This document shows positions 36,896 through 49,700 of a stretch of 64,000 nt of DNA, piece after piece. Position numbers and translations under genes: made by a program. The notes under the pieces were generated by a model. It was not told the origin of the DNA, did no database searches, and saw only the letters and a list, made by a program, of their open reading frames with translations. The DNA comes from Rhynchospora pubera (Eukaryota > Streptophyta > Magnoliopsida > Poales > Cyperaceae), in the NCBI GenBank assembly GCA_028095005.1, contig CM051461.1, positions 168,337,144-168,401,143 of the forward strand, given 5' to 3'. The first letter of the stretch is position 1, and each line of letters starts with the position of its first letter.

Positions 36896-39800
36896 ATGAA
36901 GGGCGCGGATCTGATAAACACCGTATTACCAGAGGAGGTGCTACTGGAGATCCTGCGGCGGGTCGAATCCAAACCCGATTTAGACTCCTGCGCGCTGGTG
37001 TGTCGCAAATGGAACCACATAGATCGCGCAACTCGACGCACCGTCAAGATTGCCGCATCTGGCAACGCTGATCGCTTGTTGGCTTCTGTGATCCAACGAT
37101 TCACTGCATTGACAAGCGTCTTTATTGACGAACGACATCAGTCTTCGTCTCATTATTCTCTTGGCCTCTCCACCCCGTCTAAACAAAGGGTATTTGTTGG
37201 GATCATACTTAATTGGAGAATTTTAATGGAAATGTATTTAATTGGGAATTAAGTTGGAAATGTAGTAAGGTTAACACATTGCACACCTGATTCTGATACA
37301 GAGAAATAGCCTCAGTGGATCTCGTGGGCGCAATCGTAATTCGCCAGGAAGCAGCTCCACCAGCTCAGCTGAAGATACTGGGATTGACCAGAATTACATC
37401 TCTGATGCTGGTTTGAGTTTGCTTGCACTGGGTTGTAAAGGGCTTGAGAATCTAAGCCTGACTTGGTGCCCTACTCTTACTTCTCTTGGATTGGTAAGCA
37501 TTGCAGATAATTGCAAAGCTTTAAAATCCCTCGAACTTCAGGTATTAAATTATGTCTCTTTTTTTTTAATGAAATAGAGAATGCTCAAAGTCCCAGGTTA
37601 TTAAGAACCAGTAATCATTTGTTATTTCAAAACCTTATTAATATAATATTCTTATGTTTAAAGTTAGATGTGCAATCAATCTATTTAAAATAATATTGTG
37701 GCCTTTTGGGTGTTTGTTTGTCTGCTATTTTCTGCAGTATCTTGACCAATTTTGCTTGCACCAAACAGGGACTAAAAACTGACATAAGATTGATGAACTC
37801 TAATAGTTTTGTTGAATCATAAGTTGAATATGAACTTTTGGCAAATGTTGGGGCTATCTATTTTATGTTGTTTTCATTTCGTTCACCTTAATGAGAATTT
37901 TCTATGAAATGCTGATGCTTTAATCTGTTTCTTTCAGGGATGCTACATTGGAGATGAAGGGCTTATAGCTATTGGCCAATGTTGCAAGTTACTACGGGAG
38001 TTAAATCTGAAGTTTTGTGATGGCATATCTGACAAAGGTTTAATTGATTTGGCTAGAAATTCCAATTCCTTGATATCTCTAGCAATATCATCATGTCCTA
38101 GAATCTCTGATATGTCCCTACAAGCTGTTGCGTCTCATTGCCACAACCTGGTTGCCCTCACTTTGGAATTGGATTCCATCAAGGACGAAAGCTTAATCTC
38201 TATTGCGAAAGGTTGCAGGTCCTTGAAAAGCATGAAATTACGGTGCATCAATGTTGGTGATTTGGCTTTACAAGCAGTTGGATCATTTTGTGCATCTTTG
38301 GAGGTTCTGGCTCTTCACAGCTTCCAAGGTTTTACTGACAGGTAGAGAACTATTTCCATTATTTTTTGTAATTATTTTCTGGGAAACTCTGCTTTACAAG
38401 TCCAGAACCTGAACTGATTTAGTTTTACTGTCATTTTTTAGCTGGGGCAGACTAAGTTCATCTGATAAAGTAATTAAAGACTCCCAGAAAAAAATATATT
38501 AAATGAAGCTAGTACACAGTGTTTTATGTGTTTAATTCTATGTAAAGCAGTTGTTTTTTTAATACTACTGACTAGCTATCAGGCTCAACTGAGGATTACC
38601 TTAACCAAAAGGAATTGTTTCCATTCGTAGTTTTTGACTCTATGAGAACTCATCTAATTCAAAGCCTCCTTCAGATGCCATCAGTGAGGATGACAGGAAA
38701 ATCTGGCTAATTTCATTAAACGTCTATAATCATTTCTAATTTGTAAATTTTTGACAGGAGCCTTTATGCAATATCAAAAGGATGCAAGAATCTGAGAGAA
38801 CTAGTTCTGACGGATTGCAACCTAATAACTGATAGAAGTCTTGAGTATATTGCACGTGGTTGCACCAAGTTGGAACATGTTGAGATAAATGGCTGTCAAA
38901 ACATTGAATCGCTAGAATCAATTGGTCGATTTTGCTCGTGAGTACTATACATTGCCCTGATATCCGGATTATTTATATTCAATGGATGCTAATATTTCTC
39001 TGTCTATTATACCATATAGTGTGTAAGGTAGTGCTTCTGAATATTGCTAAACTGCTATAGGATAGTTTTGGAGGTTGTGTTAGCATATATGTTGCCACAA
39101 ATAAAACTAATGTCTGAATTAGACTTTCAAGATATCAGAGTAAGTTGCAACTGGTGGTGTGCTCGTAAGCAATAACAATAAGAGGAAAAAACAAACAGCG
39201 ATAACAGTAATGAGGTTGTGTGTGCATGCCTACGTGTGTAAGCAAGTCAAATTATTTGTTATTGAAACTGGTCCAGAATTCTAAATGCAAAATATAATGT
39301 CGACTTGGTGTCTAAAATGTTGTTGGAACACCCCCTCTTTTTTTTTTAAATCAGGTTCAAGAACTGTTGATACTAAGGTTTTTAAGTTTTAACTGGTACT
39401 TTTTCCCATTTTTATGTTTAAAACAGAGGCCTTCGGAAGTTGTCATTGGTCTATTGTTCTATGTTGCTCAAAAATGCATTCATAGAAGTAGGCCGTGGCT
39501 GCTCTCTCTTGCAATCTCTTCACTTGTTTGATTGTATGAAAATTGATGATGATGCCATGTGTCAGATAGCTGTTGGTTGCAAATATTTAAGGCAGCTTCA
39601 CCTCAGGCGCTGTAATGAGGTTCATTCAATCTGCCTTCCTTTCTTTTCCAGTTTTGTTCAGCATAACTGTGGAAGGAATAAGTTGGGTATCTCATTGTGT
39701 CCTATATGTTACAGATAGGAGATAAAGGAATAATCTCTGTGGGGAAGAACTGCAAACATCTGACTGATTTATCCCTTCAGTTCTGTGAAAGGTGCAAAAA

Positions 39801-40942
39801 TTTAGTGCATAGATTATGCTCTCTCTCACACATGCACACACAGAAATGGCAACTGTATAAGTTGCAGGCCATCTAAAGTGGCACCCCCTCACATATTTAT
39901 ATTTGTTTATCCATAAGGAAAATTGGAACTTCAAACTAACAACTTTTACACAATTTGTATATATTGGTCCAAAATAAATGGTTAATATCAACAAGCAACA
40001 AGCCCTCACCTTGCGACAGTTGAAAGTATTTCATTATTTGTCAGTACATTTTGTTGCTAGTAATGAGTTGAATGGAAATGCAGTATAAGTGATGAGTCAC
40101 TATTTGCGATCGCTGAAGGATGCTCTCTCGAACATTTAAGCGTGAGCGGCTGTCATGAAATAACAAACAATGGTTTGACTGCTATTGCTAGAAGCTCTCC
40201 TGACCTCATATCCTTGGACATAAGTGTTCTCTTGGTCTCTCTCTCTCCCCCTCAAGCTTCTCTCTCTGTAATGAATATCTCAATGGAGTTTGTGCTACAA
40301 GATTATGATTATTCTTTTCTTAAATTAGGAAGATTATTCTCTTGGTATATATTACTCTGTAGTGCATAGCCTATACTTGCTTGGATACGTTACCATAAAC
40401 AGGTCATCCTGACACCATTGGAAGAACAGTTTAATAACAATAGAATGTTATTGTACATAATGACCTCCTAAGAGTGCAATAAAAAATGTAACAATACATA
40501 AAATAAATCAAATTTGAGATTGTGAGATTATTGTACTACCTTTTTGTAACTCGCTATGAATTGTTGGTGCTAAAATCTGGAAGTATAAAGTTATGCTTAA
40601 CTAACTTTTACAATATCTGAGAAATGACAACAATACCTTGCACAGAATGTAGGGGACATTCCAATGGCAGAGCTTGCTGAGGGGTGCCCAAAGCTGAAGG
40701 AATTATCCCTTTCGCAATGTACAAAGATAACAGATGTTGGCCTGACCCACCTTGTGAAGGGCTGCGTGGAGCTTGAAATATGCAACATGGTTTACTGCCC
40801 TTTGATAACCGCATCGGGTTTAGCAACTATTGTCTCAAGCTGTGCCAAGATAAAAAAAGTGCTAATAGAAGAATGGAAGGTTAGCAAGAGAACCCGTAGA
40901 CGTGCTGGTCCTGTACTAACTTCTCTCTGTACTGAGTTGTAG
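36896..40942 (+). CDS. FBL4: F-box/LRR-repeat protein 4 (FBL4), SCF ubiquitin ligase substrate receptor
   Basis: Exons: 36896-37189, 37302-37541, 37938-38341, 38758-38937, 39427-39619, 39715-39791, 40084-40234, 40646-40942; 611 residues, close to my recollection of about 610 for Arabidopsis FBL4, and colinear with it. The F-box (about residues 8-50: INTVLPEEVLLEILRRVES ... CALVCRKW) should bind the SKP1 adaptor. A Ser-rich variable linker follows, then from about residue 112 an uninterrupted series of Cys-containing LRRs of the pattern L..L.L..C..I.D.GL..IA.GC (for example ELSLSQCTKITDVGLTHLVK). These form the substrate-binding horseshoe. The C-terminus is the family-typical KKVLIEEWKVSKRTRRRAG. 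Intron 7 uses an unusual donor (TTG/GTCTCTCT at 40235) followed by a CT tract. AATAAA at 41414 may be a poly(A) signal. The substrate is unknown. Confidence 0.93.
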
Positions 40943-41607
40943 TGTTTTCTTTTTACATGAGCAATTATTCAAGCACCATTTAAACCATTTAAGTGATGAG
41001 ACCATTGGAATTGAAAAGAATAATGGTTTAGGCATCTTTTCGTACACTTGTTTATTTAGGTTAACTGTAGTTTGAGTTGCTACTGTATATCAATTCTTTA
41101 TTGTGCTGTTTTATTTGTAGGCTAAATCCCTAAGACTGGTTTGAATAGGATTGTAATGTATACTTTACGATTTTTTCATACTGTGATCATGAATTTGTAG
41201 AGTGCATTAAACTGTGCCTGACCTGTGAATACTGTTGTCATAAAACCATGCAGCTTTGGCATTCGTAAACTGTAGCATATATAGTGTTGCAATGTCGGAC
41301 ACTGAACTACACCATTTCATTAGTGATATTAATCTGACATTTATGGATGTTGTTAATTATGTATTTTTAGCTTATTTTTCTGCTATATAACAGTACGTAT
41401 TCTTATATATTTCAATAAACTTGTGCTATATAGTCGTATAGAACATTCTGCTAAGGACGAAAGCGATCAGAACCAACCTCACAGTTATTTTTTCTTTTTT
41501 TTTTGTGGCAAATGATTAATAAAGCGGAACAAATGTAAAATAGGTTTTCAGGTTTTTATTTTTATTTTTTGAATTTTGTAGATCCCAATTGTACATATAT
41601 ATATATA

Positions 41608-41997
41608 GAGGATTGCTAAAATGCTATGCATAACACAGATGACCTTCGTGCTACGGATTCGTTCTTGCATTTCATGCTTCAAACAACCAATCCAAACCGT
41701 TCATTATCTTTTACATATTGAAATCTCATTAGAAACCAAATTTTACATTTTTTTGAATTTTTTTTACTATTTTTATCAGATTTTTGAAAATCACTGTTAT
41801 TGAAGGGTCCAGAATTTATTAGATTAAGTATTTTAAAAAATCTGAGAAAATAGTAAAAAAAAATGTAAAATTTCGTTTGTAATGAGACAATATGAAGAAG
41901 ATAATGAACGGTTTGGATCGGTTGTTTGAAGCATGAAATGCAAGAACGAATCCGTAGCACGAAGACCATCTGTGCTATGCATAGCATTTTAGCAATC

Positions 41998-42000
<3 letters not shown>
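41608..42000. mobile_element. Foldback MITE, MULE-like, inserted in a TA repeat
   Basis: 393 bp beginning GAGGATTGCTAAAATGCTAT and ending with the mirror sequence ATAGCATTTTAGCAATCCTC. The inverted arms stay alignable for well over 100 bp. They contain ACCAAATTTTACATTTTTTT, the same core as the MULE MITE at 11987. It sits in a (TA)n tract, so the expected 9-bp duplication cannot be read unambiguously. Confidence 0.75.

Positions 42001-42058
<58 letters not shown>
42001..42058. repeat. Compound microsatellite (TA)n(GA)n between two MITEs
   Basis: About 34 bases of TA repeats followed by about 24 bases of GA repeats. It lies exactly between the MITE ending at 42000 and the next one starting near 42054. 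The CTCTCTCTCT/TATATATA at 42434-42452 mirrors it on the far side of the second MITE. Confidence 0.9.
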
Positions 42059-42438
42059 ATGGCTAACATGCCATCGATGGCACGGAGGGTCCCGTCCCGT
42101 GCCATCAAGTCATTTTTCGAGATCCAAACTGTTCAAATTGTTCTCCATACTGAAATATCTTTGGAGACCAAATTTTACATTTTTTCGATTTTTTTTGCTA
42201 TTTATTATGATATTTTTAAAAATATTATGATTAGAGTATTTCATGCCCTCCAATTTGAAAATATCATAATAAATAGCAAAATAAATCGAAAAAAATGTAA
42301 AATTTGGTCTCCAAATGTATTTCAATATTTTGATCAACTTGAATGGTTTGGATCGACCGTTTGACATTTCAATTTCGAAAAACGAGTCGATAGAAAATTG
42401 ATGGCACGTGCCACTGATGGCGCGTTAGCCATTCTCTC
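42054..42438. mobile_element. Second foldback MITE of the same type
   Basis: About 385 bp. The ends GAGAATGGCTAACATGCC and GGCGCGTTAGCCATTCTC are inverted repeats. Each arm carries ACCAAATTTTACATTTTTTC or its complement, as in the elements at 11987 and 41608. The centre is AT-rich. Exact ends blur into the flanking GA repeats, so boundaries are good to about 5 bases. Confidence 0.7.
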
Positions 42439-43710
42439 TCTCTCTATATATATTTCTATTCTGATAGTGGTTACGCCACTTAAATGGTATTCGTTTTCAT
42501 CAAAATACTTTACAAATTCTTTAATTGAAACTAAATATTTCACTGGAAGACATTAGTTCTTCTCATCCATCCATTTTTGATGCGAGCTTAAAATGCGTAG
42601 CGTAGAAAGCAATAATTATGAAAAAGATGAGTCAGCATTAACTGCCAAATGGTTGGGTGATTTGTTTTTACTAGACTGAACGTAGTGCTAATTTTATTTA
42701 CTATATTTTAGTCAGTAATGTTTCAAAATATCGGAGAAATCTATTGTACATTTGTACTTAAAACAAAAAAAGGTATTGTAACAGTATTTATGAAAGTTAT
42801 TACTAATGCATACAATGATGTCACCATCTTGCATAATTTTTTTAGCAAAGTTAGGTTGTTTCGCCTATGCATAGGGGTGCATGGCATGGTAGTTGTCATG
42901 ACAATGAAGCAAGCTTGTAGCTCTCAAACGATATTTCCTATCGCTCGACTATATTTGCTTGATTCATATCCGCCCAATCAGAGCCTCTTTATTTGGAATT
43001 ATATAAAATAGAAGCCTAGGCATATTAATATTTGTTCCTGTGTTTGAGATACTTACGGGACACTCTATGCTTTGCTCCAATAACAAGAGAGAATCTGTAC
43101 TGTTCCGATGATCTTGTATTTGCATTATTATATGCAAAACATCCATTCATGAATTAATCATGAAGGTTCTTCACCAAGACAACTAACGCGCACTATTCTC
43201 GACAATACATTGCAATGGTAAAGAAAGAAGATCAAAAGAATTGTGTTGGTGTCTGTTACCGGGCACTTTCATTTCTGGTAAGAACTTTTCCCTTGTACAG
43301 ACATCGACAAATTAGCAAAGGGAGGAGCAACAGTTCTCTCGGAAAGCCGAAAGATGAACACATCCACAAAGAGGAAGGTAAGATAGTGATTTAAATAAAT
43401 GCAATACATTTGGTTGTTTCAATAAAAACTAGCGTTGTCAAATTGCTGATGTACCTTCCTTGGAGTAGTATACCTTTCTGGTCTACTATACCAAAATGTT
43501 GACACTATATATAAGCACGTTTTGTCAAATGCACTTGTCAAGTTGTCATTCCAAAATGTATGCTTTATTTGAGTAGGGTTGAACAAAATGTTGCACTTTG
43601 TTGTCATGATTTTACATAATGCATCCTTAGTGTCATATCGATATACTCCTAATTGCCTTCAGAAAGCTCATATTCACTACTTTTTTTTTGTATAAATATT
43701 CACTCTACGT

Positions 43711-43944
43711 ATGTTGGATAATTTTTTAATAGGCAACACTGAAGAGGGGAAGGTGGTAAATTCTACAACCACAAAGTATAAGACACAAGAAGAAAGGGAT
43801 GAAGCTTTAGAAGAAGAAATGAAGAACAAAGAGAGGTCCAGGATTTTGAGGCCTATTAAACCAGTAACCAGGGCTTTATCAAATATAAACGAGAGGTCCT
43901 ATGCTTACATAGAAGACAAAAAGAGATCTTTTGCTTCTCAATAG
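43711..43944 (+). CDS. Doubtful small ORF or last exon of an unrecognised gene
   Basis: An open frame of 77 codons, Lys/Glu-rich and probably helical (YKTQEERDEALEEEMKNKER), ending YIEDKKRSFASQ. Its codon pattern looks more protein-like than the surroundings. A plausible acceptor (TTTTTAATAG) would start the exon at 43733. An upstream segment ending at 43377 with donor G/GTAAGA gives a matching phase 1 and reads SLGKPKDEHIHKEE. I could not find a start codon or a first exon in frame; extension through the next upstream splice pair creates a stop. I do not recognise the family. It may be a real small gene with an unseen 5' exon, a gene remnant, or chance. Confidence 0.25.
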   Translation: MLDNFLIGNTEEGKVVNSTTTKYKTQEERDEALEEEMKNKERSRILRPIKPVTRALSNINERSYAYIEDKKRSFASQ

Positions 43945-45832
43945 AGAGCAGTTGATTTAATGATTTCCTTTTCTTTTAATTAGAAAATATGCTATCAATT
44001 GTTCATTTTAACATAGATTAATTTCTAAAATAACATGTATCAGTTCGTTCAGCAAGTTTTACAAGAGTTATAAAATAATTAAATTATATTTAATGGTCTA
44101 CATTTAATTTAGGTGAGATAAGATGAACGATATATTATCTGATATATATTCTTATATAAAAAGAAAAGAAAAATACACAGAGGTTTATAAACCAAAAGAG
44201 ACATTTTTTTTTAGTTTGCCTTAATAATAGCAAAATTCAGTTCACAATCAATTTCTAAAATCAAGTGAATATTCTACAGCTAAGAATAATGAGGTCAAAT
44301 TATCACAATGAACCATATTTAAATTTTATTAATGCATCTCTACACCTTATAAAAGAATGAATCAAAGGATGTATCTAATCCATTCTATCAAAATGGACGA
44401 CATGATTTTTAAATTTGATTTGATATGTGGTGTAGACTCTACACATTATTGATTTTTGTTTAAAATGGAAAAGACTAATAGTTGATTTTTAGTTAATAAA
44501 GATTTTCATTTTAGTTTCGTTATCAAAACGTAAGAAAATGAAATAAACAATCTAATATCTAATAAAATATCGAGCATACTCTGGTTGAAATATTAATTAC
44601 TTTGTCCTTTTATTTGTGAACATGTTGGGACACATTTTTTTAGTAGTTCTAATACGAAACTTACAACCTTAAGGGGGAAAAAATGTTGAAAACACCAAGT
44701 TCCCTTTTCCTTTTTGTTGCTTGCTACATCATTTTTTTCCCTAAGAAATTAGTAAAAAGGAAGGATGCAAGTAAATCCTGAATAAATTAAGAGACTAATT
44801 AATTAAGTAAAAACTCTATACAAATTGACTTATATCATATTAAAAATGAACTTATACTGATTTGAAGTTCTACACAAATTAAACTTCTGGTGTATAAAAA
44901 AAATCCTGCACGCACGTTAGGTGTAATTGCACCTTGGAAGTTTCGATACATCGAAATTCATAAGGCGTCAGCGGCGGAGCCAGAAAATTTGACAATGAGG
45001 TTCAATAATTTATAGCATTAATATTATAAGAAATTAAATAAATTCATACAATATATATATTGGAAAAATTATGTTTAGAACGAGTTTTTTTTTATTTAGG
45101 CTAAATCTAAATCATTCATTATGTCTGATTACGGATCCAATGGTCCTTGAAAAACTCATCCATGGCTATTTGGATTATTAGAGTCCTTTTGATCGTGCAA
45201 TCGACAATTTAAAAATTAACAATTGCTGAAGATATTTTACAAATTATTTCGATTTTATTCCAATAAAATACTTAAAAACTTTACTGAAAAAAAATGTTAG
45301 GACACAAAATATAGAAAATTTTATAAAAATTACAAGTTATAATAGATTTTTTTAACTTCTAATTTAATTCTTTGAAGTCTCATCCTTTGAAATAGTCAGA
45401 AAATGAAATGTTATAAACAAACAACAAAATAAAGCATACTATATCGATTCATAAAAATTATTATGGTTACTGATTATATTTTTGTAATATTCAATTAAAT
45501 AAACAAAAAAAATCTATGTATTAACAAACTAGATTGTAAAGTTACACATTCAAGTTCAATTAATAAGTTCAATATGCATGTGCTAATCATTACCAAAAAT
45601 GAAAATTCATTTAATATTTGAGAATACAAAAATTAATATTTTGTGGCAGTCTAATATGTATCTGTTATATAAATAATTTTTTTCATCAAGAATAAATTTT
45701 CCAAACTTAATATGGGGTTCACTAGTGGAATATATTTTGAATATTTATGGGGTTCAAATATTACATATCTACAAAATTTTTCATTTTGCAAGTATAAATT
45801 TTTAAATATAGTATTATTTTTTATGAATCAAT

Positions 45833-46282
45833 GGGATCAATTGACGGAACCGCATCCTCAGCAGTCCGAAAAAGGACTACTCCAAGCAGTCCTTTTCATT
45901 TTCTTTAATTTTTAAAAATTATAAAACTCAAATGGAGAATCCAAAACGTTGATCTTGTTAAGTTTTATCGGCGATGCATTTTCATATAAGTTTTATAAAA
46001 TTTGAAGTTTATTTGATACTTCATTAAGTGACCAAATTATGAACAGATTAGAATTAATTAAACCAGGTTCGTTCATTTGTTGATCACTTGATCTAGTATC
46101 AAATTAACTTCAAATTTTATAAAACTTATATAGAAACGCATCGCCGATAAAACTTAACAAGATCAACGGTTTGAATTTTCTATTTGAGTTTTACAATTTT
46201 TAAAAATTAAAGAAAATAAAAAGAACTGCTTGGAGCAGTTCTTTTTTTGACTGCTGAGGATGCGATTCCATCAATTGACCCC
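45833..46282. mobile_element. Long-arm foldback element (about 190-bp inverted repeats)
   Basis: The left arm starts GGGATCAATTGACGGAACCG and the right arm, reverse-complemented, starts GGGGTCAATTGATGGAATCG. The arms then match for about 190 bp with few differences, including CGCATCCTCAGCAGTC and GATCTTGTTAAGTTTTATCG. Within each arm a smaller hairpin CTGCTCCAAGCAG-type sequence is visible. Only a short spacer separates the arms. No clear target duplication and no coding frame. Confidence 0.75.
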
Positions 46283-46786
46283 TATTTTTTGTACTTAGCT
46301 CCGTCACCGATATTCATACACATTTTATACGCACCTATCAAAACTTGTATGTGAGTATGCAAAAAAGGTGAAGTTCATTTTTTTATTCTGAGTTCTAATA
46401 AACAACTAAATTAATGTATTTCTTAAAAAAAAAAGAAATTAAATAAAGTTATAAGAATAACTTCGCGATGAAGAAGCAGAAGTGCAGAACAAACCCAACA
46501 AACGAAATTATGGTACGATCAGACTATTTGAACAATTCTGAAGGGTTATCCTGTGAAATTAACACTTCCATCTCCGTCAGGCTCGTCAGAGCAGCGGGCC
46601 TATCAATCCAGGTATCATGCACGGGGCATTTATAGTCATTGAGATTAAATCAGACGGCTGAAATCGAAAACCATCCATGGATGGCCATCCAGAGGATGCA
46701 GTTCCGTCACTCTAGAGGATGTGATTCCCCTCTCCAGTTCCTTTTTTTTTTCACTAAAAAACTCCTCCTTAGAGAAAACCATTTCT

Positions 46787-49700
46787 ATGGCGGGATGTAG
46801 CTTCAGAGCAATATGGATCCTTACTCCCCATCACTCCGTCGCCTTCTCCAGGTACTAAATCTCTCTCTCTCCGCCCCTCTTCTCTCTTGTTCTTTTTCTC
46901 TAATAAATTGGATCACCGAATATCATAACAGGACATTTCCAGTGGTGGAGAGGAGGTGGCGCTCTGCCTGCGTAAGGGATGGTGAAGTGGAAACTCAGGC
47001 GCCTCTCCCCTCCGATCTGGAAGTCGCTGCGGCCTTTACTGATCGCAAGCAAAGGTCAGATTTCTTCTTTTTTTTTCTATATTTTAAGGAGAACTGATAA
47101 TTATCCCCAGCATAGATACCCTTGCAAAATCCCCATTGCATTTTTTAAAACATTTTTCCTGCTTTCTTGAGTCATTGTTGCAAAAAGTAGCCCCAATTGT
47201 AAGATTTTTTTCACTGTTCTATGTAGTTGATCATTTTTTTTTATCAACAAAAAGTGTCAAATTTATTGTACTGCCAGTTGTACTGATGATTAGAATCAGT
47301 TTAAGTTGTTATATTCTCATTTTCACATTATGCTTTTCAGCAATTAAAGTTGAAGTATTTCATATCATTAGTAAATGTTAGTTTCTCTCATGTATCGAGT
47401 ATCCATTTTGTACTTCTCTTTTAATGTGTTTCTTTCTTTGGAAATTCCTTCCTAAATGATTTTTCAAAAATTCTTGTTTCAGGGAAGGCTCTGCTCGTGG
47501 TTTTGGCATCTGTGTGGCCTCCTCAACTCCTGGTTCAGATTCATGGGTTGATGACCCAGTCACCCGCCATATTATCACACTTCACATAAACCGAGAAGAA
47601 GCTGAGGGATATATGCTATGGCCTGTGATTGTTCATACAAGTGGCAATTATTACATTCTAGTGTTACCTTTGGTCGAGCCAAAGAAAGTTAGAGAGTACA
47701 GGAAATTGTACCAAAGGAACAATTGTGGAGGCTCAGTTAAAGAACATGACAACCTTTCATCTCTCCTTCTCAGCCTCCCTTGCATCACAGGGTAATGTAA
47801 GTTAATTAAAAAATTGCCACTATTTTTTATACATCTCACTGTATCCATACAAGTCAACCATTGCCAATTTGGGCTTCAATTCTATACCTGTCAAGTTAAG
47901 TATCATAATGTTGGTGGTACTATATTGACCTAAAGCAGGTGCTGAAAAAACAAAGATGGTAATCAATAAACGAACAAAGAGCAATTGAAGATGTAACATC
48001 ATAATTATTGATCATTGCATCCTTGTCATAACGGTCTTGATTGTAGTGCATTCATGGTGGCACATGCAATAGGGGATCTGATAGCAGGTGAAACATCTGA
48101 CCCAGAGGTGGTAGCAACTTCTTCTTCATCTGCTGTTGGTGGGTTATTAGATACCTTAACAGGTAGTATTGGCATTGGTGTTGCACCTCGACCCAAACCC
48201 ACTTCTGTCCCCATTTTAGCTTCAGCCTCATCTGCTGCGACATTAATGGGTTCCACTTTGGTGGATTCATCAAGAACAATGACCAAGCCCATTGACAAGG
48301 ATTTGCTCAGAGGCTTTATAAGTGGTTCTATGCCATATGGTTAGTATGTCTTATGTTGTTTACTTAAATGAATGTTTTTCATGGTCCTTCCCCCCCCCCC
48401 CCCCCACAAAAAAAATTCACACCAATAACCAAATGATAAGGTTTTTGCTATACTGTTGATAACATCCAACCAGCATGTCACAGCTGTGGGTAAACCATTA
48501 TTAATTTTTGGAGTTCTCAAAATTGCTCTTACCTCTCATTAGACGTTGACTAAATGCAAGAGCAAAAAAGTACTGGGAAATCAAAACAGGAATCAGAAAA
48601 TCAAGGATAGTTTGGTTATTTTTATGGTTTAATTAACATTTTAAAAGGGTACTTATTATGTGAGAATACCAAAAACCTTCTTCTTTTAGTTTTAAACATG
48701 TGATATGCTGGTTTATCTTAAAATAGAGTGAATATTGGATGCTGATTGGAAAATCCTGATTATATTTACATGCTTGGTAAATCATGAAATAGCTTGTAGA
48801 AATGCCCTGTACTCTTGTTTGACCTAACAAATATGAGGAATAACCTCAAATATTCCCCATTCTTATTTAGAGAATCACATAATGTACTTCACCTTAGTAT
48901 CAGTCAATGATTACGGTGGCAAAGGAAGGACTTTGAGTTAATGAGTTTATTTTTGTTGTTTAACTTTGATTTTATTATCTAACCAGGTACACCTGTTGAC
49001 CTCAACCAGAACAACATAGCTGCAATCCGTACAACTGGGTTCGGATCTGCCGACCCACCACCTGCTGACCTTCGTCAGCCTGCCTGGAAACCCTATCTCT
49101 ATAGGGGTCGTCAAAGAGTGCTGTTAATGACACAGGAAACAATCAATGCTGCTCTATATGATCGTGAAGATATACCAGATTCATTCTCAATTTCAGGTCA
49201 AATAAATTGCCGTGCTGAGCTAGAAGGGTTGCCGGATGTGCAATTGCCCCTTATTGGGGTGAAACCTGCTAAGGTCAAGATGCTCTCCGTCCATCAAAGT
49301 GCCCAGTATTCAGATCACGGGGAGGATAAACAAGCCATAGTCTTCTCTCCACCAGTTGGTAGCTTCGTATTGGCTCGATATCAGGTTTCCCATGCCACAA
49401 ATCCAGCGCCTGTTAAGGGTTTCTACCAGCTTTCATTGGTGTCTGAAGATGGCGGTCAATTTTTGTTTAGGTTGACATTAATGGAGGGTTATAAATCTCC
49501 TTATTGCATGGATTTTTGTACCATCATAATGCCGTTCCCTAGGAGGAGAATTCTGTCTGTTGATGGTACACCCTCGGTAGGTACTGTTTCTATGACAGAG
49601 AGGTCGATAGAGTGGAAAATAGTAACAAGTGGTAGAGGGATCTCAGGGAAAACAATTGATGCAACCTTTTCTGGGACTGTGAGGTTTCACCCTCGAGTGG

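Larger units (their letters stand above)
40943..46786. other. MITE-rich intergenic region between FBL4 and AP5M
   Basis: About 5.8 kb. It contains the FBL4 3' untranslated region, two foldback MITEs separated by a TA/GA microsatellite (41608-42438), one doubtful small ORF (43711-43944) and a long foldback element (45833-46282). The rest is AT-rich DNA in which I see no gene. The AP5M promoter should lie in the last few hundred bases. Confidence 0.55.

Noticed and set aside
44968..46320. Possible 1.3-kb hAT element with GGCGGAGCCAG-like ends around the foldback element
   Set aside because: The ends match only loosely (CAGCGGCGGAGCCAG versus CGGTGACGGAGCTAAG) and the flanking 8-mers differ, so the outer element is not supported.
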